From Cymbidium sinense (taxonomy: Eukaryota > Streptophyta > Magnoliopsida > Asparagales > Orchidaceae), in contig CM038221.1 of the NCBI GenBank assembly GCA_021442155.1, forward strand, positions 146,807,601 through 146,871,600: a stretch of DNA of 64,000 nt, read 5' to 3'. Under the pieces are notes generated by a model that worked only from the letters and a program-made list of their open reading frames with translations, was not told the DNA's origin and did no database searches. The stretch's first letter is position 1. Each line of letters starts with the position of its first letter. Below are positions 12,951 through 26,003 of this stretch, one piece after another. The position numbers were made by a program, and so were the translations under genes.

Positions 12951-15060
12951 AAAATTCATGAAAAGAAGGTGATGAAGAAGGCACCATGGAAGTAGAAGTC
13001 ATCTATATGATCAGAGATATAGATGAACTCTCCGCTCAGCACCATCAACAGCAACATGAACTCAGGGAACCTGAACTTGAATTTGATGTTTATGAAGAAG
13101 AGTCTTTATAGAAGCAAACAGAAGATGAATCTTCAGTCTCTGCTAAAGAAGAAGATGAAGAAGACTAGAATGAAAAGGCATTGAAGTAGTTTATATGGTT
13201 GAACTAGGAAATGATCAGTCTGGTACACTCTTTTATAATCAGTGTCATCGTTCAGCCCTATCAATAACTATCCCTACAAATGCACAAGGAGAAGGATAGT
13301 CAAGTTCTTCCCCTAAAGATGAGCAAGGAGTAGAACAATAATAAGAAGTAGAGGAAAAAGAAGAGCATGTACTTATTGACACCGTGGTGCAAGCTAGAGA
13401 GCAAAGAGAAATGCAGCGTCAAATGGAAGTCAAAAATAGAAAAATTGCACAGCTTGGTACCAAGATGAATGATATGATGATACAAATGAATATCATGATG
13501 GAGATGTTGCAAAAGAATATCACATCAACTATAGCACCTATTTCATCTACTAATCAATAGGTAGCTAATAATACAACTTCTATACCACAAGTCGCTTTAG
13601 TACCTCAAGCTCGTATAGTACATGCTACACTTGAAGCTAGGAATGAAGTTAACCAACCACCTCTTTAGTCGATAATTCAAAATCGCTAGCACCTAGAAAA
13701 ATGCTTCGCCTAGAAACAATAATCAATAAAAAGATAAAGGAAGTCATAGCCTTACAGCAAGTAGAAAAGCTGGTGAGTAAGGGTCACCCTTTCACCCTTA
13801 CCCAGCTGAATATGATCAAGTGTCATACTTGAAAGGTTACTCAGTGCAAAAATTTAATACTTTTAGTGGGCTTAGTAATCCAAAGCAACATCTAGCCTAA
13901 TTTAAGATAACTTGTGGTAACACAGGAGGGAATGACGCATTATTTTTTTGTCAGTTCATCAGTAGCCTGTCTTCAGCTACTTTCGAGTGGTATGTAGAAT
14001 TGCTAAATAATTTGGTTAAAACCTTGCTAAATTAGAAATTATATTCTTGAAGAGGTTCGTCAGTGCAATTGAGAAAATCATAATCACTGACCTTGTCTTG
14101 CTGAAAAGGAGGAAAGATGAGTCAGTGACAAAATTCATAAGTCGTTGGCATAACCTAAGTATGAAGTACGAGCAATAATTTGAAGAAGAACTTGTGATCC
14201 AATTGCTAATGGACGATATGTATGATAAAATGGCATAATTTCTATGCATGGTGTTGATTGCAACATTCCAGGACTTGCTCGATAGGGTGGCTAAATTTGA
14301 AAAGTTTGAATCATCTAAGTCCAAGTCTATGATAAAGCAAAGATAAACAAACCTTCATACTCAAGAAGAAATGAAATTCATTACGCTTCCTATAGCTCAA
14401 ATGGTGAAAAGCAGGTAATATATAATGTGGATAAAGAAAAATAGCCTATGTACAATGATGATAAGGGAAAAAAGCCTGTCTATTCTAATCCATAACCAAA
14501 ATTAGTATTAGGAGGTAATGAGAAAGCTTGAACTTTTCCAAGTGATAGGGAGAGTCCAAAATAAGCAACAAGCAATGATGAACAATGTGGTCATCTCTTA
14601 AGGAAAATATGAATAAATATTATTCCTTTAGAAGGGACAGTGTGGCCAAATTATTTCAGTAAGCAGTCAAAGCTGGCTACATTTGCCAGAAATTAAAAGG
14701 CCTGAAGAAGCTGATCAATTTAGTAATTCAAATTACTATCCCTATCATCGGATGATCAGTCATCCTATCAAAGATTGTTATGTCTTTAAGGATTGTCTAT
14801 AAAGGAAATATCGGCGAGGTGAATTTACATTATCACGCAGTATTCTAGTTAACCCAAAAAGAGAGTCTACAAAGATGATTACGTCCTCTTCCTATCATCC
14901 AACAAAGACAAAAAGAAGGAGAAATCAGTTTAGAATGAAGAATGGGAAATAGTAGTCTCCAAAAAGACCGTGAAAATGCTGAGGTAGTGTGGTGAAAAAT
15001 TCTTATAAGGGAGTCGCCTTTCAAATATTTTGGTAGAAAAGAAAGAGGACACATTTACAA
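12951..15060 (+). pseudogene. gag: gag of TAT element, decayed
   Basis: An acidic, Gln-rich region (12,960-13,180), then the Gypsy gag core. HPYPAEYDQVSYLKGYSVQ and KFNTFSGLSNPKQHLA at about 13,790-13,900 match the usual start of the TAT capsid domain, followed by ITCGNTGGNDALFFCQFISS and ATFEWYVELL. Further on, HPIKDCYVFKDCL (about 14,760-14,800) matches the 'H...DC..lK..i' motif at the gag C-terminus. Stops and frameshifts are frequent. The region ends in charged sequence, and the reading is then cut by the foreign block from about 15,200. Confidence 0.65.
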
Positions 15061-15494
15061 AAATTTGCCTTGGTAAGACACCACGCAGATCTGTAGATGT
15101 GCTTATTCAAGTGATCATATACGTCATCAAAGTATAATGTACTATCTCGAAAGACAAATCACTACCCTTTAATGGAACTAATCACCTCAATAAGGACTCC
15201 TAAGGATGATGGGTCTGCATATGTACTAGAGATTCTTCCCCGACTTTACATAGAATAGTAAAGCAAGGTTTATTTTAAACCAAGTTTGTTAAGTTTCCTA
15301 TAGGGGCAAGCCCCCATAGTTAATTACATCCTAAAGGAAGGAATCCCTTAAAAAAACTCTCGATTAAAGTAAATAATCATTATCTTTGAAGATTTCAATA
15401 GGAAGGATAATCAATCGATTGGTTTATTTTTGAAGATCAAGCGAGATTAATCAAAAGAGAGAGTTATAATCGAAGCCAAAATGGGAATAAGTAG

Positions 15495-15532
15495 GAGATG
15501 CTCACGATGCTAGGAAATCTAGCGAGCATCTC
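15495..15532. repeat. Hairpin (GAGATGCTC inverted repeat)
   Basis: GAGATGCTC pairs with GAGCATCTC, and inside them GCTAG pairs with CTAGC around a gaaat loop. This gives a two-tier stem of 38 bp. Confidence 0.6.
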
Positions 15533-16636
15533 AAACTATCCTAAAATTGGGATTTATATTTTAGAAATTGATTTAGTTTGTTTGAGTTACATTTTTCATT
15601 AGAAATTTAGGACTTATGATTCCATAACACAAGATTAAGAAAATGCCTAAGAGGTGAGGAATTATGCTTATGGCCTAAAAAAAGAAAAACAACCTTAGAA
15701 CTTAAATCTAGAGAGCTTCGACGAGGGTCAGAAGCACAACCTAAATTTAAGGTAAAAAATGGGTATTTGGTTTGCCTCCACAAGAGAGGATAAACCACCC
15801 GACAGCTTGGACTTACAACCGCCTGGGGGTGGCTACCAACTAACTCCTTCAATGATTTTAAATTTATGTAGGCAAGTCTTTATGCTTAATGCAAGATAGT
15901 TAGGCTATTTTTATTTAGAAATATACTAAGTCCTTAAACGCACTCCCTAAAGAGACTAGATCATGTAAAGAGACATGCTTCAAATGACCTAAATCTAATG
16001 CAATTCCAAATTTTAGTTTTATTTCATTTTTGGATAGTTATTTTGACTCAGGCTAATAGGATTTTTATGCCTAATGCATGAGAAAGAAAATTATTGGCCA
16101 AAATCAACGAGAAGTTTAGGAGGTGAGTTTCCACCACGACCCTCAAAGGTCAAGCCGAGTTCTCTAGCAAAGGTGGAAGCCCTCCAATAAAGAGTGAAAT
16201 AAGATGCATTTGTGCATGATATTATAATGAAAAGCTCATCCAGCTAAGGGATTGCTAAATCTTTTATCTTGATTTTAATCCTAAGCTTTAAGTGAAGTTA
16301 TGAGTTGTTTAATTTAATTTGAGTTTTTAAGTTGGGTAAAAGATTTATTTTTTCCTAAAGAGTCTAATCCTCATCCATGCTATATATAAAGCAAGCAAGA
16401 AACTAGAAAAAGCATGTCACTTAATGCGCAAGTTAAACAAACATCAACTAATTTATAAAATTAGCGCAAAAAGAATAAATGATCATTTGTGGTTGGGCAC
16501 CACCGCACAAATCCAAAAAATATCAAATTTGGTAGTCGAGCTCTACCCTTATACAACCCGGATTACAAATGAATTGAATTACAATTTAAGCAAAGAAATT
16601 CATTGTTATGAGGGTCTTCAAGATTTTTTTTTCTGC

Positions 16637-16690
16637 TTTCTTCTTTCTTCTTTCTTCTTTCTTCTTTCTTCTTTCTTTTTTTTTTTTTGG
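16637..16690. repeat. (CTTCTTT)n microsatellite and T run
   Basis: About six units of 'cttcttt' followed by a run of T. Confidence 0.9.
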
Positions 16691-19486
16691 TTCCTCCTTT
16701 AGATGGTTGAAAGGTGGATGCTCCAAGGCTTCACATGGTACATAAGATATGATTTATGATCAATGTTCATCCTAATCCCCATAACAAATCATTCCAAAAT
16801 CCTATTTATATAAATTTTTACATGAAAAGAAAAAGTGCAAATCTAACTAACACCTGCAAAACAAAGGTTAGTAAATTACATCACATAAATCCCAAGCATG
16901 TATATCGGACTTATCACCCCACACATGGGTGACTAAGTCCACTTGGCCTATGGATTATGCTAAGGGGTATAAGCACCTGCAAGCAAGAAGTATTTATATT
17001 TTTATTTATGATACTGCCCCATTAGCACAATCCCCTACATAAAAGAATAGTTAGACTAAGCACGTCCTACCATTCATTCTACGAGCATACACCTTACCAT
17101 TCAGTCTAAAATATTCATCACAAAACAAAATAAGACATTAAGCCATGCACCGACCTAACCTAAAGCTAGAAGTGGTGACTTAGGCTAATGTGTGTGCTTT
17201 AAAGGTTTGTATGGAATGCTTAGCTTAAGACTTTAGGTTTAAGTTTTCTAAGTGTGAAAGACATGTTCAACTTAGAAGAAGGGTTTCATTTAAGTTGTTT
17301 AGTGTTTTGGATTAATTTTATTTCATGTTTTGTTTGGTTTAAGTGAAACCTACAATTAATTACTAAGTTATGAAGAAAGGGAAAGAGAAGAGAACTTCTC
17401 TTTCCGTAATTTCTAAGGTAAGTTCACATTTTAATTTGATTTAGGTGAATGTTTTGATTAAATATTTTAATTAATCCTAAGTTTAGATCAACTCTAAACA
17501 AACTTATCCAAAAAGAAAGGCATTTTAAGATTAAGAAAAATGAATCAAAATTCACATAACACACATTACTTCAATTCTTTCCCAACATATATAACATGCA
17601 TATGGATGGACCCTAAGCATATTTATACATAAAATTGAAAATAGTTAACACACTTTATGATGCATGCTAAGTAATCCATTTAAGAAAATTTAGAAGTAAA
17701 GCATGTATGATTTTCTTAAGTAGAAAAAAGTTTTTCTTATCCAACATTTCACATACATACATGAAAGTAAGAAAGGCATAAATGAGTATAGCGCCATTAT
17801 TAACCAGAGGTGTAAGGTATAAAACCTACTTAGGGCTACTTAAAGCCTCGTAACCTCAGGGTTGTCCAGACTAATATACCACTTTTCTTAAGTACAAACA
17901 TGAATATAAAAGAAGTGAAATGGAAAAGGAATATGCAAAAGTTGTTTAATAGTTTCATTTTTGTTTATGCAATTAATCCATGCAAGTATAGGCAACCCTT
18001 CTTAAGTGAGATCATAGGGATGAATAAGGTTTCGAATTAAGTAAGTGTTGGGTTCTTTTCAAATGAACCATACATCTTACCAACTCTTATTCAAAACTAT
18101 GCTAACATAAGAAAGAAAGGAAAGGCTACACTAAACATGACTTTATAATTCATCACATGCAAGCTAATAATTAAGATATGAATAGCTCACTTTTAGATTT
18201 GATGTTTTATCTATAGGTTTTGAAAATACTTTAGATTTAGTAGTGATAATAGTCATTCATATTTTACTTTAGCCAATACATGCACATTTTACATAAAATA
18301 AATAATTTCATTTTAAAACTTTGAAAACATAAAATCATGGATGCATAAATCACATGGAATATAATTTAACATGTTGAAAAAGATCTAAAGTAATGTAATC
18401 ATGTAAACAAACTCACTTTATTAATTCCTAAAGACATTCTTAAAGAATAAGAAAACTTAGAATAAATCAAAGTGAATTTCAAAAATGATTTTAATTTGTT
18501 TGAAGTTTGATTTAATTTTAAAAATGTGAGATGAGTTTGTTGTTTCTATTCATTTCATTTATTTAATTTTAGATAATTAAATCCATTTTAAGTGTTGATT
18601 AGGTTAAGGTATGCATTAAGTGACTTAATTAACCCTTACCTACACCACCTTAGAAAAAATTAACTAAGTAATTATGAGCCAATGAGATGACATAAAACCC
18701 ACAAGGTATGTAAATTTGTAATGCACCTAGTAATGAAAAGGCCTAATGCAATTTAGCTCACAATTAAAATTTAATTAAGCTAAAGGGGTTTAGCTTAAGT
18801 ACTTTTAAAACACCCTTTCACACTTATGAAAGGGGTTTTAATTTTCTTAATTATACTTAGGCTATTAAACACCTAAGCATCTACTCAAGGTAGATTTATT
18901 AAGTTCTAGAGATTTTTAGCATTTTTGGAAATTATTTAAAGGGGTAATTAATGAATTAAACCTTTAATTAAGAAGGGATTAAGGAAAGAAAAAGGAGGTT
19001 TAGAGAATAGCTTAGGAGAAATGCCCCAAGATTATTCCATAAATTCCCTATTCACTGGATTTAACCTTAATCCAACTTAATCATAGGGAAAATCCACTAA
19101 TTATACCTTAATTACCCTTAATTACATGAAGGGGAAATTAAGGAATGAGCTAGCAATTTTCCTAATTAAGGCCTCAATAAATCTCAACAAAATTAGGGGA
19201 CGTAGAGGTCATCCCCTAAAATGAACCCTAGAAGTTTGAGATTAATTGGTGACTTAATTAGGGAATAATTAGCTAATTAACATTCCCAAAGAAACCCAAA
19301 TTCAAAGAAAAAGGAAAATCAAAATACATTGAAAATAATTTTAGAATATTCTAGATAGAATTATCTATTCATAGCATTTTTCTTTATATTTTTTTATTTT
19401 TCTTGAAGGAGTTATGATTTTTTTGAAGTTATCATAATTAATTAAGAATTAATAACAATCTCTAACTAATCCTAGGCTAATACCTG

Positions 19487-19635
19487 CTCATGGCGCGACG
19501 CGTGGCGGTGGCGGTCAGTGCGCTTTACACGCATCGTGCCATGAGCCCCTTACTTAACTTCAAGTCAAGGGAATGGTGGCGGCGCACGCGCCTGTATCCT
19601 TAGTCGTCCGATCAAAGAACGGACGGCTGAGGATA
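19487..19635. repeat. Two adjacent hairpins in a GC-rich island
   Basis: Arms of 17 bases (CTCATGGCGCGACGCGT at 19,487 and its near-complement ending 19,545; 15 of 17 pair) are followed by 16-base arms (TATCCTTAGTCGTCCG at 19,595 and its complement ending 19,635; 14 of 16 pair). The island is far richer in GC than its surroundings and is probably the leader of an LTR transcript on the minus strand. Confidence 0.55.
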
Positions 19636-20779
19636 CACCCATGGTTTTTAAAGTAGAATTATTTTTTAAAATGTGCCTAATAATCTCAATAATCCATCAA
19701 AAAATGTGTGGATGGACAGCTAAGATGAGCTGAGTTCTTCCCTGAAGATGAATGTGAACCGTTCATAATCCAAGGGGTAATCCGAGCCTGATCCTTCATG
19801 GATTTATTCAAGACTCAACCCACACCATCTAAAGGACTAAAGCGGCCAATCCAACGGTGGATTTCACATGAAGTGAAAATTTATTTCATAAAGGACCAAC
19901 ACCACTTAGCCTAAGTGGTCAGAAAATCACTAACCTCACCGAAGGTGATCACCGGCGCTTGGGATCAATGAGGTAGCTTCGTCTAGTGAAGAAGAAGCCC
20001 TGTTGTAGTTCCTAGCTCTTAAGGTTGAGTGGATGAATGGGTGGACCAACTCCTCTTGATCTCCCTTGTGGCTTTGATTGAATTGAGTTCTTCCTTACTG
20101 TACGAACTCAATTGGATGCTTGGGCAGGCTCGACTTAGCTTCTAGACCAAGTGTGCAAGAGGAATTTAAGTGGGATCAAGTATAGAAGAAGTTGAGAATT
20201 CAATGGACCTCCCCTAATTTGCACTGTGCAAAACCGAAGAATGAACAATCCAAATCTTCTCTAGGGGCCTTAGGAAAGCTCTCTGATGTTTGCTAACTCT
20301 CTCTAGGCTCCAATCGATCAAGTGGCAATTAAAATTTCACTGGATTAGGGGGAGTATATCTCCACTAATGGCAATCAGACGGTCGGCAATGAGCTTGCCA
20401 TTTTGATCCAATTGACACCATTGGATGGGTTGTTTAGGTGTATAGAGCAATGTACATGTTTGGTTTGGCCAAAGGAGTGGAATGCTAACTCCCATGTGCA
20501 TCTAATTGAGCTTTGGGGAGAGTTTTGAATTTCAATTTCATGTTTATGGGTCGAGTTTGGTCCATAGGCCAAATGGGTTGACCCAAACCCATTGGGTTGG
20601 GTGCACCACTCATCACTAGGTCCCCTTGAGATTTCAGGAGATACCCATGGGCTAGGCCAAAATTTGTTCTATGGCCTAGGGGTAAAATGGTCATTTTGCT
20701 ATTTTTTTTCAATTTGGGTATGTTTGGTATGTTTGAAAATAGGTTGGCCAAGTTTCAATGGATTTGGAATCTATATAGG

Positions 20780-21660
20780 GTTTGGCTCATGTTGACCCAT
20801 TTAGGTCAAAATGGGTCAACTTAGGTCAAGTTGACCAATTGGTCAAATTGGGTCAAACCAAGGGTTGGGTCAAGTTCATATCACCATTTGAAATGTTTTG
20901 GTGCCTTTGCTTTGGTTCAATTTGGATTAGATTTGGTTTTGGCTCATATGACTCATTTAGGTCAAATGGGTCAAGTTGACCTATTTGACCCATTTGACCT
21001 ATTTGGGTTAGGTCAATAGTAGGTTTAGGTTTGGTTAGTCATATGGATTGGATTGGTATCTTTGTTTCCAATCAATTTGGGTTAAGTTCAATTTTGGCTC
21101 AACATGACCCCTTTAAGTCATGTTGGGTCTAAGATCAATTGGGCTAGGTTAGGTTTAGTTGGCCAATTAAGGCTTTGGTCAAGTTCAACAAGTGATTTGG
21201 AATGAACTTGACCCAATGGTTTGAGTCAATTTGGCTTAAATCAAGTATTGACACATCTTGGCCCTTTAGGTCAAAATGGGTCAACTAGGGTCAAGTGAGC
21301 CAATTGGGTTAGGTTAGGCTCAAAGGCTGACTTGGTCAACTTCAAACATAGGTCATGAGTGAACTTAGATCAAATGTTTCAATTAATTTGGCCTATGGTG
21401 GATTTTGGCTATGTAAGGTTTCATTTTTGGTTAAGTGTTGACTTGGTCAACCCTTAGGTTTGACTTAGTTTGACCCAATTTGATTGATTGGTCATCCCAT
21501 GATGATTGTTGATCATGATAAGAAGGAAATATGAGTTTGGTTCAATCCAATTTGGTTAGGATCAAAAGTTGGCTTATAAGGGTACTTTAGGTCACTTGGG
21601 GTCAAGCGAGCCTAAGTGGGTCAAATGGTTTGGTCAAAACTTGATTTGAAGTTGGTTAAT
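20780..21660. repeat. GGTCAA / TTGACC-rich degenerate repeat
   Basis: Dozens of GGTCAA, TTGACC and GGGTCAA words lie in both orientations with irregular spacing, with phrases such as 'caaatgggtcaagttgacc'. There is no coding sense. It looks like a decayed short-unit array inside LTR or spacer sequence. Confidence 0.7.
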
Positions 21661-21959
21661 CTTGTATATGGACTTATGATTGAAATATAAATCCATTTAC
21701 GAGTGGTTTGAAGTCAAATGGATTTTGATCCATTTGAAAATTTCATAGTCAAAGGAAGAATATGAAGGAGTCTTGGGTTTGATTTTTTATTTAGGTTTTG
21801 ATTTGAAGACTAGAGTTTGGAATTATAAATGAGCTCATGATTGTAGGATTGATTGAACCAAGAGAGAAAATCAAGGGTTTTGCTTGATTTGAAAGTGTTT
21901 TGGCTAAGCTCAAGATTTTGGCTTGAAAGGCTTAGATTTGATTTTGAATGGATTTGAGT

Positions 21960-22510
21960 TTAATTTTTTGGATTTGATTTTGATTGTTTTAATTTATATT
22001 TCATTTATATATGTGAATATAAATGAGAATATAAATTAATCATTAGAAAATTTCAAGAATTTGAAAGGGTTTAATCATGATTTGGGATAAATCAATTAAA
22101 GGGAATTTCTAATTAGAAATTTAATTTTTGAGTTGGATTTGATTGATTTATATTTATATTTCATTTATATATGAGAACATAAATGAGAATACAAATATGT
22201 TTTGAGAAAATCCCAATGATTTGAATAGGTTTGATCAAAGTTTAGAGTTGATTTTGGCTAAGTCCTTTAATGGAAAATTAAAAGGACTTAAGAAAATCTT
22301 CATGAATTGACTTTGAATTTTGAGTAGATTTGATGGGTTTGAATTTATACTTCATTTATATATATGAATATAAATGAAAATATAAATGAATCATGGAAAG
22401 ATCTCAAAGATTTGAATAGGTTTGAATCATGATCTTCGTTAAGTCCTTAAGGGAAAATTAAGGACTTAGGCAAAATTTGGACTTAGAAATTTTTGATTGA
22501 TTTTTTATCA
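21960..22510. repeat. Three tandem ~160-190 bp units with internal palindromes
   Basis: Three diverged units each contain 'tcatttatata' and, a few bases on, 'ataaatga', forming a short palindrome (centres near 22,012, 22,172 and 22,364). Each continues with 'gatttgaatagg' or similar, and 'aattaa..ggactta' in the later units. Spacing is about 160 and 191 bases. Confidence 0.65.
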
Positions 22511-22748
22511 TGGGTTTCAATCAAGAGTTTCAATCATGGATTTGATATATGTGGAGTTGACTTGATTTGGAGTTTGACTGAAGAAGGAAAAGATGAGGAA
22601 TGGAGCTAAAGAAGTAAAATTTCTAACACCCCAAGGCATGGCCTAATCCTATGGCTAAACCCTTTAAGTCTCTAGGCTGTGTCCACTTAATCACTAGATA
22701 TGTATTAAGACTAAGGAACTCTTAAAGTCTAAGAGGAATCCTATGTCT

Positions 22749-23771
22749 AAGATGGAGGTGTTGAGAGCTAATTATAAAAATGAGGTCAACAAGCAGCTAA
22801 AAGGAGTCCCAAGTGTTAAGTGGAAATCACCACTTGAACCTATACTAGACTTAAGAGAGATGCCTAAACCAAGCATTAGGGCTTCTTAGTGGCATTCTGA
22901 TAAAGCTACTTCATCACAGCATGAGGAGCAGTCTACTAAACACAAGTCTCATAAATCAAAGAAGCTGGCTAAGAAAAAAAAGATCAAGAAGAGAACTACA
23001 ACTCAAAAGATCATTAACAATTTAGAAGAGTATCACCAGCCGGCAAGACAACCATTTAGGCTTGCAAATTTTATGCCTAAACTTCGCATTATTGAATCGG
23101 ATGAAGAAGATAATGGTGAATCGTGTCTAGTAGAGATATGATGGATCATTTATGTGATATTAGATATTCTTCAACATCAGCTACTCCAAAATGACAAGGA
23201 TAGTCAAACAGACTCGACCAACCCATCAAAATTCTTATCAGGAAAGCAAGAAAAGCCTGAGGAACTAACGTCTGGATTTTGTTTAATGACTCAACAAGAT
23301 AATAATAATTCAAATGAAGATCTATATTTTCTCGACAAAGAAGAGTCAGACTCATCGACATCATCACGCATGAAATGTATGAAGTTGAAAAATGAGTCTA
23401 GCCCTTTTGGCCAATCCTCCAGAATAAAAAAGGAATTTGAAGAAACTACCTCTCAGAAGAATCTAAGCAAGATAAGGTGATTCAAGTTCAATTGAGAAGT
23501 GGTAAAGTCTTACCACCTTCATTAAGGAGGGAAAATGTAAATAAAGATAAAAGCAAACAAATCGAAGTCAATGAAGATATCATTCCCAAAAATTAGAATA
23601 AAGCCTAAATCAAGTGAAAAGGTAGACTATAATATTCTATTACATCTGAGAAAGATCCCTGCATAATTGAGTGTGTATGAGGCTCTCTTGATGTTAAAAA
23701 ACCTCCAAAAAACTTTGATATAAGCTCTCAAGGATCCGGAGAGTTAGGAAGCTTACTTCGCTGAAAAATGC
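22749..23771 (+). pseudogene. TAT element gag-protease linker
   Basis: Opens MEVLRANYKNEVNKQLKGV and continues with a Lys-rich run and LEEYHQPARQPFRLANFMP, which fits the linker between gag and protease in TAT polyproteins. It then reads an acidic, Ser-rich 108-codon stretch (23,154-23,477). Near 23,660 a block like LSVYEALLMLKNLQKTLI matches the helix before the protease. Several stops are present. Confidence 0.5.
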
Positions 23772-25380
23772 ATGATTGAAGCATTGCAAACTCAAGATCT
23801 CTCAATAATCATATTTTCTGAAGAAGATCTTATGTTGAGAATAGTGAATCACAACCATCCTCTATATGTTACTACAGAGAGTGATGGCATCTCGATCAGT
23901 CGAATATTGATTGATCCAGGTTCTTCTATCAATCTTATGAGTCTAAAGGTATTAAGAGGATTATCACTTGATATTCAACATCTTGGAAGGGAGAAGTTGA
24001 TGTTCATGGTTTCAATGAGAAAGGATAGAAAACTCTGGATTCTTTTACTCTCCCACTCAAGTTCAGTGATTTATATACAAAAGTCAAGTTTCATGTGATC
24101 AATGCTGATACATTATTTAGAGCTCTTTTGGGTCGGCCATGGTTGCATGAGTATGGCATGGTCCCATCAACTATGCATCAGTGTATGAAGTGCCTAAAAG
24201 ATGGAGAAGAGTTCAAAATTTCTGACAACATACAACCATTCTTCATTCATGAAGCAAAGATATATGAAGATGAAAAATATTTCATCCTTAAAGAGCATAA
24301 GCTAATAGAGCCTCTTGAGGTGGTAGCATCCACTTTAGGAACTAAAAATCAACTTCACAAAGTGAAAGAGCAGAAGAAAAGAAGAAGAAAGAAGGCAATG
24401 GCAACTCTCCCTAAAGCACTTGATTCTGCACCTAATTCAAGAAAACCAGTTCCTCATTTGGGAAGTGACACAGAAGAATAAGATATTTTTGTCAAACCTA
24501 AGGGAACCTATAAGCTTTCAAGAAGGGCAAAGTATGAAATAAGTGATTCTGATTCAGATTATGATTTTGAATCTACTTATGGAAATAGAGTTCATATGGT
24601 TTCATCAAGGAGGATAGCTCACTTGGCAAAGTTAGATGACTCACTCAAAATTATACCCATCTCTCAGCAGTGCTTTAAAGAAATTAGTCCACCGGAGGTT
24701 CATAATATCAAAGAATTGATAACATTCTATGTGCCACCATTGAGCGAGAGTGATGGAACAGAAACTCTATTTTACAAATCTGAAGTGTCTCAGTCTTATA
24801 ATTTTGATCAGCCTACTCAACATGAAAATTATGATGAGATAGTGCCAACAAGAATGCTAATATATTATCCACAGAAATTATGAAGAATGATGCATAAGCT
24901 TAGAATTCATATTAGAACTACTAAACATAGGACTCAAATCTTTAACAAGATGTGGAGCCAAAGAAGTCCTCAGGCATTACGAAGAAGTGATAAGTTTATC
25001 ACTAAAAGTCTTGGGTTCATCCACAAATCTTATCAAAATAGAGCCTCTTATAATATAATAGAAGCTGAGATCGAGGCTAATAGTAACGAAGAAGATGATT
25101 CCTATGAAATTCTTCTTAAAATATTGAAGAAGTAGAAGCCAAGCTTGCACCTGAAGAACTCGAAGATGGTGGAGAAATAGCTACTATAGATGAACTCAAA
25201 GAAATCAACCTAGAAGTTGAGGATGATCCCCATCCAACTTTCATGATGCCCTTCCGATGAGAAAGTTGAGAGCTAAAATACTACTTTGTGAATTGAGGAT
25301 TGCTTTTCCCACATATTCTAAAATGCGGGCTTATGATGTAGCAGTTCATAAACATGCTATTAAACCAGATGTGATGCCTG
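23772..25380 (+). pseudogene. TAT element aspartic protease and linker
   Basis: HNHPLYVTTESDGISISRIL leads into LIDPGSSINLMSLKVL, with the catalytic Asp at 23,913-23,915 (family form D-[ST/G]-G; here D-P-G-S). A frameshift near 24,095 leads into ALLGRPWLHEYGMVPSTMHQ, the conserved C-terminal protease block. A Lys-rich and Ser-rich linker to the reverse transcriptase follows (24,370-25,130). It would process the polyprotein, but it is broken by frameshifts and stops. Confidence 0.7.
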
Positions 25381-25996
25381 TTAAGCAAGCTCCTAGGTGA
25401 ATGAGATTGAAAATTAAAGAACAAGTAATTGTAGAAACTAAGAAGCTGATCAAAGAAGGCTTCATCCAGGAGGACAAGTATGCGGATTGGATAGCCAACA
25501 TTATCCTTATTAAGAAGAAAAATGGTCAAATCCGCATTGACTTCCGGGACCTAAATAAGGCATGCTCAAAAGATTACTTTTCGCTCTCGATATTAGAATT
25601 ACTATTGGACAATACTTCCAACTACGACATGTTTTCATTTATGGACGGATCATCAGAATATAATCAAATCAAGATGGCACCTAAAGATGAAAAACATACA
25701 TCATTTAGAACACCTATTGACATCTATTTCTACACAGTCATGCCTTTTGATTTAAAAATTACGAGAGCTACATACCAAAGAGCCATGACACGTATTTTTT
25801 GATGAGTTGATTCACTAGAAGGTGGAATGTTATGTTGATGATTTGGTGATGAAAAGCTTAAATCCTGAGGATCAACTTGAAGACTTGAGAGTTGTATTGG
25901 AGAGAATCAGAAAATATGATCTTAAGATGAATCCTCTAAAATGTGCATTCGGGGTATCCTCCATAAAATTCCTTGGGTATATTGTGTATCATAGGA
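25381..25996 (+). pseudogene. TAT element reverse transcriptase
   Basis: VIVETKKLIKEGFIQE, IILIKKKNGQIRIDFRDLNKAC, MFSFMDGSSEYNQIKMAP and SFRTP are classic Gypsy RT blocks, followed by a stop at 25,801 and then the catalytic YVDDL at 25,831-25,845. KCAFGVSSIKFLGYIV closes the domain. The first catalytic Asp lies in FMDGSSEYNQI (consensus FMDGFSGYNQI). The single stop between the third and fourth blocks makes it non-functional. Confidence 0.85.
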
Positions 25997-26003
25997 ATTA
26001 AAA

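Larger units (their letters stand above)
15200..22627 (-). mobile_element. Probable antisense TAT-like LTR inserted between gag and pol
   Basis: No protein is readable here, and the gag-pol reading resumes only near 22,749. At 15,225-15,400 the plus strand matches the reverse complement of the TAT LTR 3' end (11,260-11,400): AGTTTCCTATAGG, CATAGTTAATTAC and CTCTCGATTAAAG occur in the right order. On the minus strand there is a TATA-like 'agatatactccccc' near 20,360, then a leader-like 'agagagagttagcaaac' and a splice-donor-like 'cggtgaggt' near 19,937. A possible LTR start (minus TGTTAGAAA) lies at 22,628. The left edge and a target duplication were not found, so the boundaries are guesses. 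Confidence 0.4.

Noticed and set aside
20375..21019. Open frames in the GGTCAA region
   Set aside because: The repeats lack stops in several frames; the peptides are low-complexity (Gly, Phe, Trp, Leu) and unlike any family I know.
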